DNA of 6,413 bases, from assembly GCA_003132765.1 (NCBI GenBank), contig PKYU01000134.1, positions 13,782 through 20,194 of the forward strand, written 5' to 3'. The translations under genes were made by a program, and so were the position numbers. The notes beneath the pieces were generated by a model. It searched no databases. It worked only from the letters and a program-made list of their open reading frames with translations, and had not been told where the DNA came from. The DNA is from Chitinophagaceae bacterium. GTDB taxonomy: Bacteria; Bacteroidota; Bacteroidia; Chitinophagales; Chitinophagaceae. This document shows, piece after piece, positions 1 to 6,413 of this stretch (position 1 is the first letter of the stretch; each line of letters begins with the position of its first letter).

Positions 1-1692
1 TCCTTAAAGTCAGATCTTAAAAATTTTCGTACACAAATAGAGGATAATTATTTAAAAGACAACAAGGAAGTGGATACCTTGGTATATCAGGCTTTTGTTC
101 GTAGTCAAAAAGATATTCATGTCCAGCATTTCTATGTATCGATTAATGATAAGATGTCCCCTGAAGATACAATGAAGCTTTACCATGCGGTCAATGAAAC
201 CTATGACGCGCTAAAAAAGGGCGGTACTGATTACACGGATATACTTTCAGAAATCAAAGAAAAGATGGCTCCGGTAAGGGGAAATGACCTTGGATGGATT
301 ACTGCATTTACCTTGCCTTATGAATTTGAAAATATTGTATACAGCCTGAAACCAGGACTGGTTAGCAAGCCTTTTCGGTCCAAAAAAGGCTGGCATATTT
401 TTAAAAATGAGGAGGAGAGACCTGCTGTTGGAACTATAAAAGCAGCCCAGATATTATTTGCTGTGCCTGCCGGAAATATGACCATGAGAGATCATTCCAA
501 ACAATTGGCCGACTCTGTTTACAAAGCATTAAAATCGGGAGCTGACTTTGGCGAACTGGCAAAAAAATATAGTAACGATCGCGGAACTTATATGAATGGG
601 GGAATAATGCCGGAATTCGGTGTGGCCAAATTTGATGGGGCATTTGAAACGGTTGCATTTTCTTTGAAAAATGATAGTGATATATCTCTCCCCTTCCAGA
701 CGGAATTCGGATATCACATCATCAAACGGCTTTCGAGATCCCCTGTTCCCGCAAATAAAGATAGCACAGCTTTCATGTATAAACTAAAGCAGGAAGTTCT
801 TAATGACAGTCGAATTAAGTTAGCAAAGGATCTATTTCTAAAGCAGGTGCTGGTAAAAACCGGGTATAGAAAAAATAATACGATAAAGGAAAACTTGTTG
901 TGGAAGATTACTGATTCATTTACTATTTCTAACAAGAAAATATCAGCCGGTATTTTAAATGAGAATACAGTTTTATTTTCATTTAACAATGCAAAAGTAA
1001 AGGTTGGAGATTGGCTCAATTATATAAAAACCGTAAACAGACAAAATGGAGCCAAAACCGAGCAATCATATCCTGAGCTTTTAAATAAATATGTTTCCCT
1101 TGCTGCTATTGAAAATTATAAAAAAAGGTTGGAGGATTTTAATCCTGATTTCAAATATCAAATTCAGGAATTTGAGGATGGCAATATGTTATTTGAAGTG
1201 ATGCAAAGAGAAGTGTGGTCAAAAGCTTCTGCAGATAGTGTGGGGCTAAGAAACTATTATAAAGATCATATGATCAAATACACCTGGGGTGCCAGCGCTG
1301 ATGCCGTTTTGTTCTCATGTGCTAAGGAAACTGTAGCAAAAAAAGCTATTGAAGAAATTAATAAAACCGGGGCATGGAAGAAATTAATGAATGGAAACGA
1401 TGAAATACAAGCAGATTCCTCAAGGGTCGAATTGAGCCAGATCCCCGTAAATTCAGCAACAAATATTGTTCCCGGATTAATCACAGACCCGGTTATAAAC
1501 AGTGGAGATGGAACTGCTGTCTTTGCTTATATCCTAAAAATTTACCCTGCCGGGCAGCAACGAAGCTTTGCGGATGCAAGAGGTCTTGTTATCAATGATT
1601 ATCAAAACTATCTGGAAAAGAAATGGATAGAGGAACTTAAGAGAAAATACCCAATCAGAATCAATGAAAAAGTATTTCAATCGATTTTATAA
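1..1692 (+). CDS. SurA/PpiC-like peptidyl-prolyl isomerase, 5'-truncated by the window edge
   Basis: The frame is open from base 1 to the TAA at 1690-1692 (563 visible codons), and the GTG at 70 is an internal Val, so the true start and any signal peptide lie upstream. The family assists folding of outer-membrane proteins in the periplasm by prolyl cis-trans isomerisation and chaperoning. Two parvulin (rotamase) domains are visible: visible residues about 40-140, opening HVQHFYV and closing KPFRSKKGWHIF, and about 146-243, opening KAAQILF, with FGELAKKYSND, then GGIMPEFG and FGYHIIKR. The second matches the canonical pattern better; the first is more diverged. About 40 residues before them resemble the end of a SurA-type N-terminal helical region. 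The remaining 300 residues are typical of the long Bacteroidota versions and include a possible third, degenerate parvulin-like unit (about 1290-1560). Family assignment is firm; activity of each domain is inferred. It converges on metF. Confidence 0.88.
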   Translation, partial: SLKSDLKNFRTQIEDNYLKDNKEVDTLVYQAFVRSQKDIHVQHFYVSINDKMSPEDTMKLYHAVNETYDALKKGGTDYTDILSEIKEKMAPVRGNDLGWITAFTLPYEFENIVYSLKPGLVSKPFRSKKGWHIFKNEEERPAVGTIKAAQILFAVPAGNMTMRDHSKQLADSVYKALKSGADFGELAKKYSNDRGTYMNGGIMPEFGVAKFDGAFETVAFSLKNDSDISLPFQTEFGYHIIKRLSRSPVPANKDSTAFMYKLKQEVLNDSRIKLAKDLFLKQVLVKTGYRKNNTIKENLLWKITDSFTISNKKISAGILNENTVLFSFNNAKVKVGDWLNYIKTVNRQNGAKTEQSYPELLNKYVSLAAIENYKKRLEDFNPDFKYQIQEFEDGNMLFEVMQREVWSKASADSVGLRNYYKDHMIKYTWGASADAVLFSCAKETVAKKAIEEINKTGAWKKLMNGNDEIQADSSRVELSQIPVNSATNIVPGLITDPVINSGDGTAVFAYILKIYPAGQQRSFADARGLVINDYQNYLEKKWIEELKRKYPIRINEKVFQSIL

Positions 1693-1854
1693 TACACTTT
1701 CAATTGATTTTTGAATGCGGATGAACCATCATTAAATTGAGGTAAACGATAAGTCGTAATCAATAAACTCAAGGCATGAAAGGCTTCCATAAACGAAGAC
1801 AATAATAGGGCATCAAATTTTAGATTATTTTTTTATTATCACCCTGGAGAAAAA

Positions 1855-2808
1855 TCAAATTAATTCTTTAACAGCATTTGCAATTACGTGTGGTTTTCCC
1901 AGCGTATAATAATGAAGCACAGGCACCCCTGCCTTTTTTAGTTCCCTCGATTGATTAAGTAGCCACTCCGTTCCGACTATTTCTACGTCCGCATCTGTTT
2001 TACATTTAATGATCTCATTGCTAAGATCTGTCGGGATAACTACATGAAATGTGCGGGGTAGTACGGAGAGCTGTTTTTTGGAGGTTATTGGTTTCATCCC
2101 CGGAATGATAGGAATAAGAATACCCAAATCCCTGCATTTCTTTACGAATTCAAAATATTTTTTGTTATCAAAAAACATCTGGGTAGTTATATAATCTGCG
2201 CCTGCATCAACTTTTAATTTCAGGTATCGCAAATCACTCTCCATATTTGGCGCTTCAAAATGTTTTTCCGGATAGCCCGCAACGCCAATACAAAATTTTG
2301 TTTTATATCCGTCCCTTATATCCTCCTCAAGATAAATTCCATTATTAAGATTAACGGCTTGTTTTAGAAGATCCAAAGCATAGGCATGGCCATGTTTTTC
2401 CGGTTCAAATACCATTTCATTTTTGGCAGCATCACCACGTAATACCAATACGTTATCTATTCCAAGGAATGCAAGATCAATTAATGCATTTTCAGTTTCC
2501 TGAACATTAAAGCCTCCACAGATTAAGTGAGGCACTGCATCAATTTTATAATGGTTCATTATAGCAGCACAAATTCCCACTGTACCCGGCCTCTTTCTCA
2601 CCTCTACCTTTTCAAAAGTACCATCCGCTTTCTTTTTGAATACATGTTCACTTCGATGATAAGTTACATTAATGAATGCCGGATTAAATTCCATTAACGG
2701 GTCAAGATGATTAAATATTGATTCGATAGTTTTACCCTTCAGTGGAGGCAGTATTTCAAAAGAAACTATTAGATCCTTTGCTTGTTTAATATGATCGGTA
2801 ACTTTCAT
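1855..2808 (-). CDS. metF: 5,10-methylenetetrahydrofolate reductase
   Basis: Cytosolic FAD enzyme that reduces 5,10-methylene-THF to 5-methyl-THF, the methyl donor for methionine synthase. The 317-residue protein is close to the usual bacterial length (about 300) and is complete: ATG at 2808-2806, TGA at 1857-1855. Visible landmarks are the N-terminal FEILPP with Glu18 (aligning with the catalytic Glu28 of E. coli MetF), VPHLICGG at 93-100, LRGD with Asp126 (equivalent to the flavin-tuning Asp120), TTQMFFD with Gln210 (equivalent to the folate-binding Gln183), IPGMKPI at 235-241, and HYYTLGKP near the C-terminus. These equivalences are from family knowledge, not an alignment. The gene is divergent from lptB and convergent with the isomerase gene, so it is probably monocistronic. 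No other methionine gene is visible beside it. The ATG has no clear Shine-Dalgarno sequence, as is common in Bacteroidota. Confidence 0.96.
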   Translation of the reverse strand: MKVTDHIKQAKDLIVSFEILPPLKGKTIESIFNHLDPLMEFNPAFINVTYHRSEHVFKKKADGTFEKVEVRKRPGTVGICAAIMNHYKIDAVPHLICGGFNVQETENALIDLAFLGIDNVLVLRGDAAKNEMVFEPEKHGHAYALDLLKQAVNLNNGIYLEEDIRDGYKTKFCIGVAGYPEKHFEAPNMESDLRYLKLKVDAGADYITTQMFFDNKKYFEFVKKCRDLGILIPIIPGMKPITSKKQLSVLPRTFHVVIPTDLSNEIIKCKTDADVEIVGTEWLLNQSRELKKAGVPVLHYYTLGKPHVIANAVKELI

Positions 2809-2824
2809 TTTATTAAAATAGGTG

Positions 2825-2854
2825 CAAAAATAAGTTGTAAAGCAATAACATCAA
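2825..2854 (-). promoter_or_regulatory. Predicted Bacteroidota-type promoter for metF
   Basis: Read on the minus strand, TTG at 2854-2852 is followed after 19 bases by TATTTTTG at 2832-2825, an exact match to the Bacteroidota -7 pattern TAnnTTTG with a typical spacer. It predicts a transcription start near 2821, only about 12 bases before the metF ATG. That leader is too short to hold a SAM or cobalamin riboswitch. Short AT-rich motifs like this arise by chance, so the support comes from motif, spacing and position together. Confidence 0.55.
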
Positions 2855-2872
2855 CGAATTGGTAAAGTTCAT

Positions 2873-2911
2873 ATTGCATTCACTTTTGGCAAATCTTCAA
2901 GTGAATACAAT
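2873..2911. repeat. Imperfect 13-bp inverted repeat in the metF/lptB divergent region
   Basis: The left arm ATTGCATTCACTT (2873-2885) and right arm AAGTGAATACAAT (2899-2911) are reverse complements at 12 of 13 positions; the one mismatch is C2877 against A2907. The 13-base spacer is TTGGCAAATCTTC. The repeat lies between the two predicted outward promoters, its centre about 70 bases upstream of the predicted metF start and about 107 bases upstream of the predicted lptB start. It could be the operator of a dimeric regulator or a cruciform/hairpin. A terminator is unlikely here because no gene is predicted to be transcribed into it and no T-tract follows. The symmetry is seen directly; the function is unknown. 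Confidence 0.6.
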
Positions 2912-2960
2912 CAATTATTGGTTTACTGCTATAACTGGCTTAACTACCTATAAATACATG

Positions 2961-2995
2961 TTTGCAAAGATTTAATAATCATTCGCCTATTTTTG
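2961..2995 (+). promoter_or_regulatory. Predicted Bacteroidota-type promoter for lptB
   Basis: TATTTTTG at 2988-2995 matches the -7 pattern TAnnTTTG exactly, and TTTG at 2961-2964 may serve as the -33 element. The 23-base spacer is at the long end of what this promoter class tolerates, so the -33 call is weaker than the -7 call. The transcription start would be near 2999, giving a leader of about 13 bases before the TTG start codon at 3012. The -33 candidate sits inside the 8-bp palindrome TTTGCAAA (2961-2968). Confidence 0.45.
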
Positions 2996-3011
2996 TTCAA
3001 ATAATTTTCTA

Positions 3012-3773
3012 TTGAACCAGACCATATATGCCAAGAACCTGACTAAAATTTATGGAAAACGAACCGTTACCAATAAAGTTTCCTTTCAGGTTGGACAGGG
3101 TGAAATTGTTGGGCTGCTTGGGCCAAACGGCGCGGGAAAGACAACTTCATTTTACCAGGTAGTTGGATTGGTAAAGCCTGATGAAGGTGATGTATTTTTA
3201 AATGAAATAAACATAACCAAATTGCCCATGTATAAAAGGGCAAAAATGGGTCTTGGGTATTTACCCCAGGAAGCAAGTGTTTTTAGGAAATTAAGCGTGG
3301 AAGATAATATTGCCGCAGTTCTCGAAATGACAAAACTTCCTAAAGCGGAGCAAAAGGAAAAACTAGAAACTTTAATTCTTGAATTTAACCTGAACCATGT
3401 ACGCAAAAGCAATGGCGATGTATTGAGCGGGGGTGAGCGTAGACGAACGGAGATAGCTCGTGCCCTTGCCGTGGATCCAAAATTTATCTTATTAGACGAA
3501 CCTTTTGCCGGCATTGATCCTATAGCTGTTGAAGACATTCAGACGATAGTTACCAGGCTTAAGTATAAGAATATAGGTATACTTATTACAGATCATAATG
3601 TCAACGAGACGCTTTCAATTTGCGACAGAGCCTACCTGCTTATTGAAGGCAAAATATACAAACAGGGTACAGCAGAAGAGTTGGCAAAGGACGAACAGGT
3701 CCGCCGGCTTTATTTAGGACGAAATTTTGAACTCAAAAGAAAAGATTACTTGAAATCGGATGCTTTGAAATAA
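3012..3773 (+). CDS. lptB: LPS export ABC transporter ATP-binding protein LptB
   Basis: Cytoplasmic ATPase of the LptB2FGC complex, which extracts lipopolysaccharide from the inner membrane and pushes it along the Lpt bridge to the outer membrane. The 253-residue protein has a full ABC ATPase set: Walker A GPNGAGKT (37-44), Q-loop LPQEASVF (84-91), signature LSGGERRR (138-145), Walker B FILLDEP with Glu163 (158-164), and H-loop His195 in TDHNV. The strings [15 protein letters not shown] and [15 protein letters not shown] are specific to LptB among ABC ATPases, and Glu163 and His195 carry the same numbers as the well-studied E. coli residues. The start is TTG: the upstream in-frame stop is at 2976-2978, no ATG or GTG lies between, and the ATG at 3028 is out of frame. 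This TTG gives the expected N-terminus ([13 protein letters not shown]). The partner genes lptA, lptC, lptF and lptG are not in the window. Confidence 0.96.
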   Translation: MNQTIYAKNLTKIYGKRTVTNKVSFQVGQGEIVGLLGPNGAGKTTSFYQVVGLVKPDEGDVFLNEINITKLPMYKRAKMGLGYLPQEASVFRKLSVEDNIAAVLEMTKLPKAEQKEKLETLILEFNLNHVRKSNGDVLSGGERRRTEIARALAVDPKFILLDEPFAGIDPIAVEDIQTIVTRLKYKNIGILITDHNVNETLSICDRAYLLIEGKIYKQGTAEELAKDEQVRRLYLGRNFELKRKDYLKSDALK

Positions 3774-3892
3774 TTTGTATATTGTATAATACTTGGAATT
3801 GTTTATGAGGTTATAATAGGTGATATAAATAACATTTGTAAACTAATTGAGAAACCTTCCTTTCCTTTACCCTATCTATAAAGACGATATTA

Positions 3893-5404
3893 ATGAAACT
3901 GCTGAGTCCTGCCATATCAATTTTAGCAAGGCTGCGCCTCTGGCGGGTCCAAAACTGGATTAACTATCCGGTAACGGCCCAGCGTAATGTTCTCCAGGAT
4001 TTGGTTACCCAGGCCCAATCCACTGAGTTCGGCCGTAAATACTCATTTTCAAAATTGTTTACAGTAAAGGACTTTAAGAAAATGGTCCCTATTCATGAAT
4101 ACGATGATATAAAACCCTACATATTGAGAATGATGAACGGGGAAGACAATGTTCTATGGAATACGCCTATAAATTGGTTTGCCAAAAGCAGCGGAACAAC
4201 TTCTGACAAAAGTAAATTCATTCCCATCAGCGATGAATCTCTTAAGGAAAATCATTTTAAAGGTTCGAAAGATGTACTGACTAATTATTATGAAAATTTT
4301 CCTGATAGCGATCTGCTTACAGGGAAGAGCCTTGTGGTTGGGGGAAGTCACCAGGTAAATGCCATAAATGATGAAATTCAATATGGCGACCTTAGTGCAG
4401 TGTTAATGCAAAACACACCATTTTGGGGGCATTGGATACGAACCCCTGAATTAAGAATAGCATTAATAGATGAATGGGAAAGTAAAATAGAAAAGCTTGC
4501 CCAAAACACTATTAATGAAAACGTAACTTCACTCGCAGGCGTGCCTACATGGACTATTGTATTAATAAAACGAATTCTTGAATTATCGGGGAAAAAGAAT
4601 ATGAAAGAAGTTTGGCCTAATCTTGAATTATATATCCATGGAGGCGTATCATTTACTCCCTATAGTGAACAGATGCAAAAATTAGTTGGTGCACCTATAA
4701 ATTATCTCGAAATGTATAATGCCAGCGAAGGATTTTTTGCCGCGCAAAACATGCCTGATGACAATGGGATGTTATTATTTGCGGATCATGGAATATTTTA
4801 TGAATTTATGCCCGTTGAGGAATATGGTAGACCTAATTCAATTACTTATGGTCTGGACAGGGTAGAATTAAATAAGAATTATGCAATTATAATTAGTACA
4901 AATGGAGGGCTTTGGCGGTATCTTTTAGGTGATACAATCCAGTTCACTTCAATTCGACCTTTTAAAATAAAAGTTACCGGTCGGTTGAAACACTATATGA
5001 ATGCTTTTGGTGAAGAAGTGATAGTAGATAATTCTGATAAAGCTATTTCTACAGCTGCGGCCAAAACGAACGCTGTTGTTAGTGACTATACAGCGGCGCC
5101 TGTTTTCTTTAGTGAGAATGAAAATGGCGCTCATGAGTGGCTGATAGAGTTCGATAAAGTACCTGAAAATATTGATGAATTTACCGAAGCTTTGGATTCG
5201 GCTTTAAAATCAGTAAATAGCGATTATGAAGCCAAGCGTTATAAAAATATTGCTTTAAGAATGCCGATTGTCCATATTTTGCAGCGAGGAACTTTTAGAA
5301 AGTGGCTTAAAAAAAAGGGCAAACTTGGTGGCCAGCACAAAGTACCAAGGCTAAATAATGACAGGCATTTTATTGAAGAAATTCTGGAATTGGTGGAAGC
5401 CTGA
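3893..5404 (+). CDS. GH3-family acyl-acid amido synthetase-like protein (adenylate-forming)
   Basis: Member of the GH3 branch of adenylate-forming enzymes, named from plant auxin-responsive genes. Plant relatives activate a carboxylic acid such as indole-acetate or jasmonate with ATP and join it to an amino acid; the substrate of Bacteroidota members is not known to me. At 503 residues it is slightly shorter than typical plant GH3 proteins (about 570-610) and looks complete. The three ATP-binding motifs appear in order: SSGTTSDKSKFIP (99-111), YNASEGF (275-281), and WRYLLGD (341-347), followed by VTGRLKHYMNAFGEE (361-375). The C-terminal lobe ends with GQHKVPRL, where Lys483 may act as a catalytic lysine (inference). 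No signal peptide or convincing membrane segment is seen, so a cytosolic location is likely. The ATG at 3893 lacks a Shine-Dalgarno sequence. It lies 119 bases after lptB and 60 bases before fabG. Family assignment is strong; the reaction is inferred. Confidence 0.9.
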   Translation: MKLLSPAISILARLRLWRVQNWINYPVTAQRNVLQDLVTQAQSTEFGRKYSFSKLFTVKDFKKMVPIHEYDDIKPYILRMMNGEDNVLWNTPINWFAKSSGTTSDKSKFIPISDESLKENHFKGSKDVLTNYYENFPDSDLLTGKSLVVGGSHQVNAINDEIQYGDLSAVLMQNTPFWGHWIRTPELRIALIDEWESKIEKLAQNTINENVTSLAGVPTWTIVLIKRILELSGKKNMKEVWPNLELYIHGGVSFTPYSEQMQKLVGAPINYLEMYNASEGFFAAQNMPDDNGMLLFADHGIFYEFMPVEEYGRPNSITYGLDRVELNKNYAIIISTNGGLWRYLLGDTIQFTSIRPFKIKVTGRLKHYMNAFGEEVIVDNSDKAISTAAAKTNAVVSDYTAAPVFFSENENGAHEWLIEFDKVPENIDEFTEALDSALKSVNSDYEAKRYKNIALRMPIVHILQRGTFRKWLKKKGKLGGQHKVPRLNNDRHFIEEILELVEA

Positions 5405-5464
5405 TGAAGAAATGTAATTGTAACTTAATTAAAAAGTATTTTCAGCAAATAACAGATATCAATT

Positions 5465-6214
5465 ATGAAATTATTAGAGAATAAAATTGCTATCCTAACC
5501 GGGGGAAGTCGCGGTATCGGAGAGGCCATAGTATTAAAACTTGCTCAGAGCGGAGCTAATGTCGCTTTTACTTATGTAAGCAGCGATGAAAAAGCAAAAT
5601 TATTAGAAGAAAAGATAAAGGAATTAGGTGTTAAAGGAAAGGCCTATAAAAGTAATGCAGGAGTGTACGGGGATTGCGAGGCATTGGTAGCTAATGTGGT
5701 AAAGGAATTCGGTTCAGTAGATATTTGTGTAAATAATGCGGGTATTTCAAAAGATAACCTCTTATTAAGAATGACTCCGGAACAATGGGATGAAGTGATG
5801 TCTACCAATCTCAAAAGCGTTTTTAACATGACCAAACAGGTAATCAGGCCTATGATAAAATCTAAAAAAGGAAGCATTATTAACATGAGCTCTATAATCG
5901 GTATTCGGGGAAATGCAGGCCAGAGCAGCTATGCGGCGAGCAAAGCGGGTATTATAGGATTTACAAAATCGATCGCGGCAGAACTGGGCAGCCGTAATGT
6001 GCGATGTAATGCAATTGCACCAGGATTTGTCGAAACCGATATGACCCATTATTTGAAGGAAGGGGAAGCCTCAAAATCATACATTGAAAAAATACCTCTT
6101 GGTAGATTTGGCAGTGCTGAAGAAATTGCTAATGTGGCACTTTTCCTTGCAAGTGATATGAGTTCTTACATTACTGGCCAAGTAATAAGCACCTGCGGTG
6201 GTTTAAATATGTAA
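5465..6214 (+). CDS. fabG: 3-oxoacyl-[acyl-carrier-protein] reductase
   Basis: Short-chain dehydrogenase that uses NADPH to reduce 3-oxoacyl-ACP to (R)-3-hydroxyacyl-ACP in each cycle of type II fatty-acid synthesis, in the cytosol as a tetramer. The 249-residue length matches FabG. Visible features are the nucleotide-binding TGGSRGIG (12-19), with Arg16 favouring NADPH, NNAG (90-93), the active-site Asn115 in STNLKSVF, and the Ser143-Tyr156-Lys160 triad in the MSS...SSYAASK segment with the expected Ser-to-Tyr spacing of 13. PGFVETDM (186-193) and the C-terminal TGQVIS-CGG region are also family-typical. The short-chain dehydrogenase family is broad, so another reductase with FabG-like sequence remains possible, but the match along the whole length favours fabG. 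It follows the GH3 gene by 60 bases and precedes a carbonic anhydrase. No acpP, fabD or fabF lies beside it, unlike the classical fab cluster. No Shine-Dalgarno sequence precedes the ATG. Confidence 0.9.
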   Translation: MKLLENKIAILTGGSRGIGEAIVLKLAQSGANVAFTYVSSDEKAKLLEEKIKELGVKGKAYKSNAGVYGDCEALVANVVKEFGSVDICVNNAGISKDNLLLRMTPEQWDEVMSTNLKSVFNMTKQVIRPMIKSKKGSIINMSSIIGIRGNAGQSSYAASKAGIIGFTKSIAAELGSRNVRCNAIAPGFVETDMTHYLKEGEASKSYIEKIPLGRFGSAEEIANVALFLASDMSSYITGQVISTCGGLNM

Positions 6215-6275
6215 GCATTGATCACTTATTTTATCAATTCCCTTCATTCCGGATTTTTCGAATAATATTTACAGA

Positions 6276-6413
6276 ATGACTTCATATCAAAAATTACTTC
6301 TGGATAATAAAACCTGGGCAAAGGACCAGGTAGAAGGTGATCCGGATTTTTTTAAAAGACTTTCTTCACTTCAAACTCCGGAATTTTTATGGATCGGTTG
6401 CAGCGATAGCCGT
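6276..6413 (+). CDS. Beta-class carbonic anhydrase, 3'-truncated by the window edge
   Basis: Only the first 46 codons are in the window; the frame is open to the last base. The ATG at 6276 gives [15 protein letters not shown], and the fragment ends with [10 protein letters not shown], the zinc-site motif CxDSR of beta-carbonic anhydrases. Cys42 would be the first zinc ligand and Asp44-Arg46 the catalytic dyad, at the same positions as in E. coli Can. The His and second Cys ligands lie beyond the window. The enzyme interconverts CO2 and bicarbonate, and bicarbonate feeds acetyl-CoA carboxylase among others, which would suit the upstream fabG (inference). The gene starts 61 bases after the fabG stop, so co-transcription is possible. 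The match to E. coli Can-type enzymes is good, but I leave the symbol empty because most of the protein is unseen. Confidence 0.88.
   Translation, partial: MTSYQKLLLDNKTWAKDQVEGDPDFFKRLSSLQTPEFLWIGCSDSR

Noticed and set aside
70..72. GTG as a start codon for the isomerase gene
   Set aside because: The frame is open from base 1, and the upstream residues continue the family sequence (FRTQIEDNYL...), so this is an internal Val of a gene truncated by the window.
434..1484. Minus-strand open frames of 62-101 codons inside the isomerase gene
   Set aside because: They are antisense to a clearly conserved coding sequence, show no recognisable domain, and have no promoter or context.
1693..1854. 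Terminator in the convergent gap, including GATG-AAC-CATC, nested TTGAG/CTCAA and ACGA/TCGT pairs, and the T7 run near 1828-1834
   Set aside because: The stems are only 4-5 bp, mostly AT, and none lies directly before the T-run. A terminator is expected here for both genes, but I cannot point to one. No small gene is supported either.
3067..3538. Minus-strand open frames of 69 and 128 codons inside lptB
   Set aside because: They mirror the strongly conserved Walker A to Walker B region of lptB and look like low-complexity Ser-rich shadows.
3774..3892. Promoter for the GH3 gene around AACATTTG in the 119-base gap, and a 14-base pyrimidine run at 3855-3868
   Set aside because: The motif misses the first T of TAnnTTTG and no properly spaced TTG was found. 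The pyrimidine run has no known role I can assign.
5644..6049. Minus-strand open frames of 80 and 94 codons inside fabG
   Set aside because: They are antisense to conserved catalytic segments of fabG and resemble no protein I recognise.
6217..6238. ATTGAT...ATCAAT 6-bp inverted repeat after fabG as a terminator
   Set aside because: The stem is AT-rich with a 10-base loop and no following T-tract; it is expected by chance in this composition.

Overview
The window looks like ordinary chromosomal sequence from a member of the Bacteroidota, probably near Chitinophagaceae or Sphingobacteriia. The clues are a fairly AT-rich composition, gene starts without Shine-Dalgarno sequences, two matches to the Bacteroidota promoter pattern (TTG, spacer, TAnnTTTG), and the protein families present: a multi-domain parvulin foldase, a bacterial GH3-type enzyme and LptB outside an lptA/lptC cluster. 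This placement is inferred from sequence style, not from a search.

Layout: (1) 1-1692, plus strand: the 3' part of a periplasmic SurA/PpiC-like peptidyl-prolyl isomerase whose start lies before the window. (2) 1693-1854: a 162-base convergent gap with no convincing gene or strong terminator. (3) 1855-2808, minus strand: metF, methylenetetrahydrofolate reductase. (4) 2809-3011: a divergent regulatory region with one promoter-like site facing each way and an imperfect 13-bp inverted repeat (12 of 13 pairs) between them. (5) 3012-3773, plus strand: lptB, the ATPase of the LPS export machine, which appears to start at TTG. (6) 3893-5404, plus: a GH3-family acyl-adenylate/amide synthetase. (7) 5465-6214, plus: fabG-type 3-oxoacyl-ACP reductase. 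(8) 6276 to the window end, plus: the first 46 residues of a beta-class carbonic anhydrase.

The four plus-strand genes from lptB onward are co-directional, with gaps of 119, 60 and 61 bases. GH3, fabG and the carbonic anhydrase could share a transcript, but the gaps are not tight enough to prove it. Envelope biogenesis is a recurring theme: the foldase serves outer-membrane proteins, LptB drives LPS export, and FabG supplies acyl chains for phospholipid and lipid A. MetF (one-carbon metabolism and methionine) and carbonic anhydrase (bicarbonate supply, for example for acetyl-CoA carboxylase) are housekeeping.

I found no mobile element, CRISPR array, RNA gene or clear sign of horizontal transfer, and no obvious new multi-gene system. 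The least understood item is the GH3-family enzyme, whose bacterial substrate is generally unknown. The next most checkable items are the inverted repeat in the metF-lptB divergent region and the TTG start of lptB.
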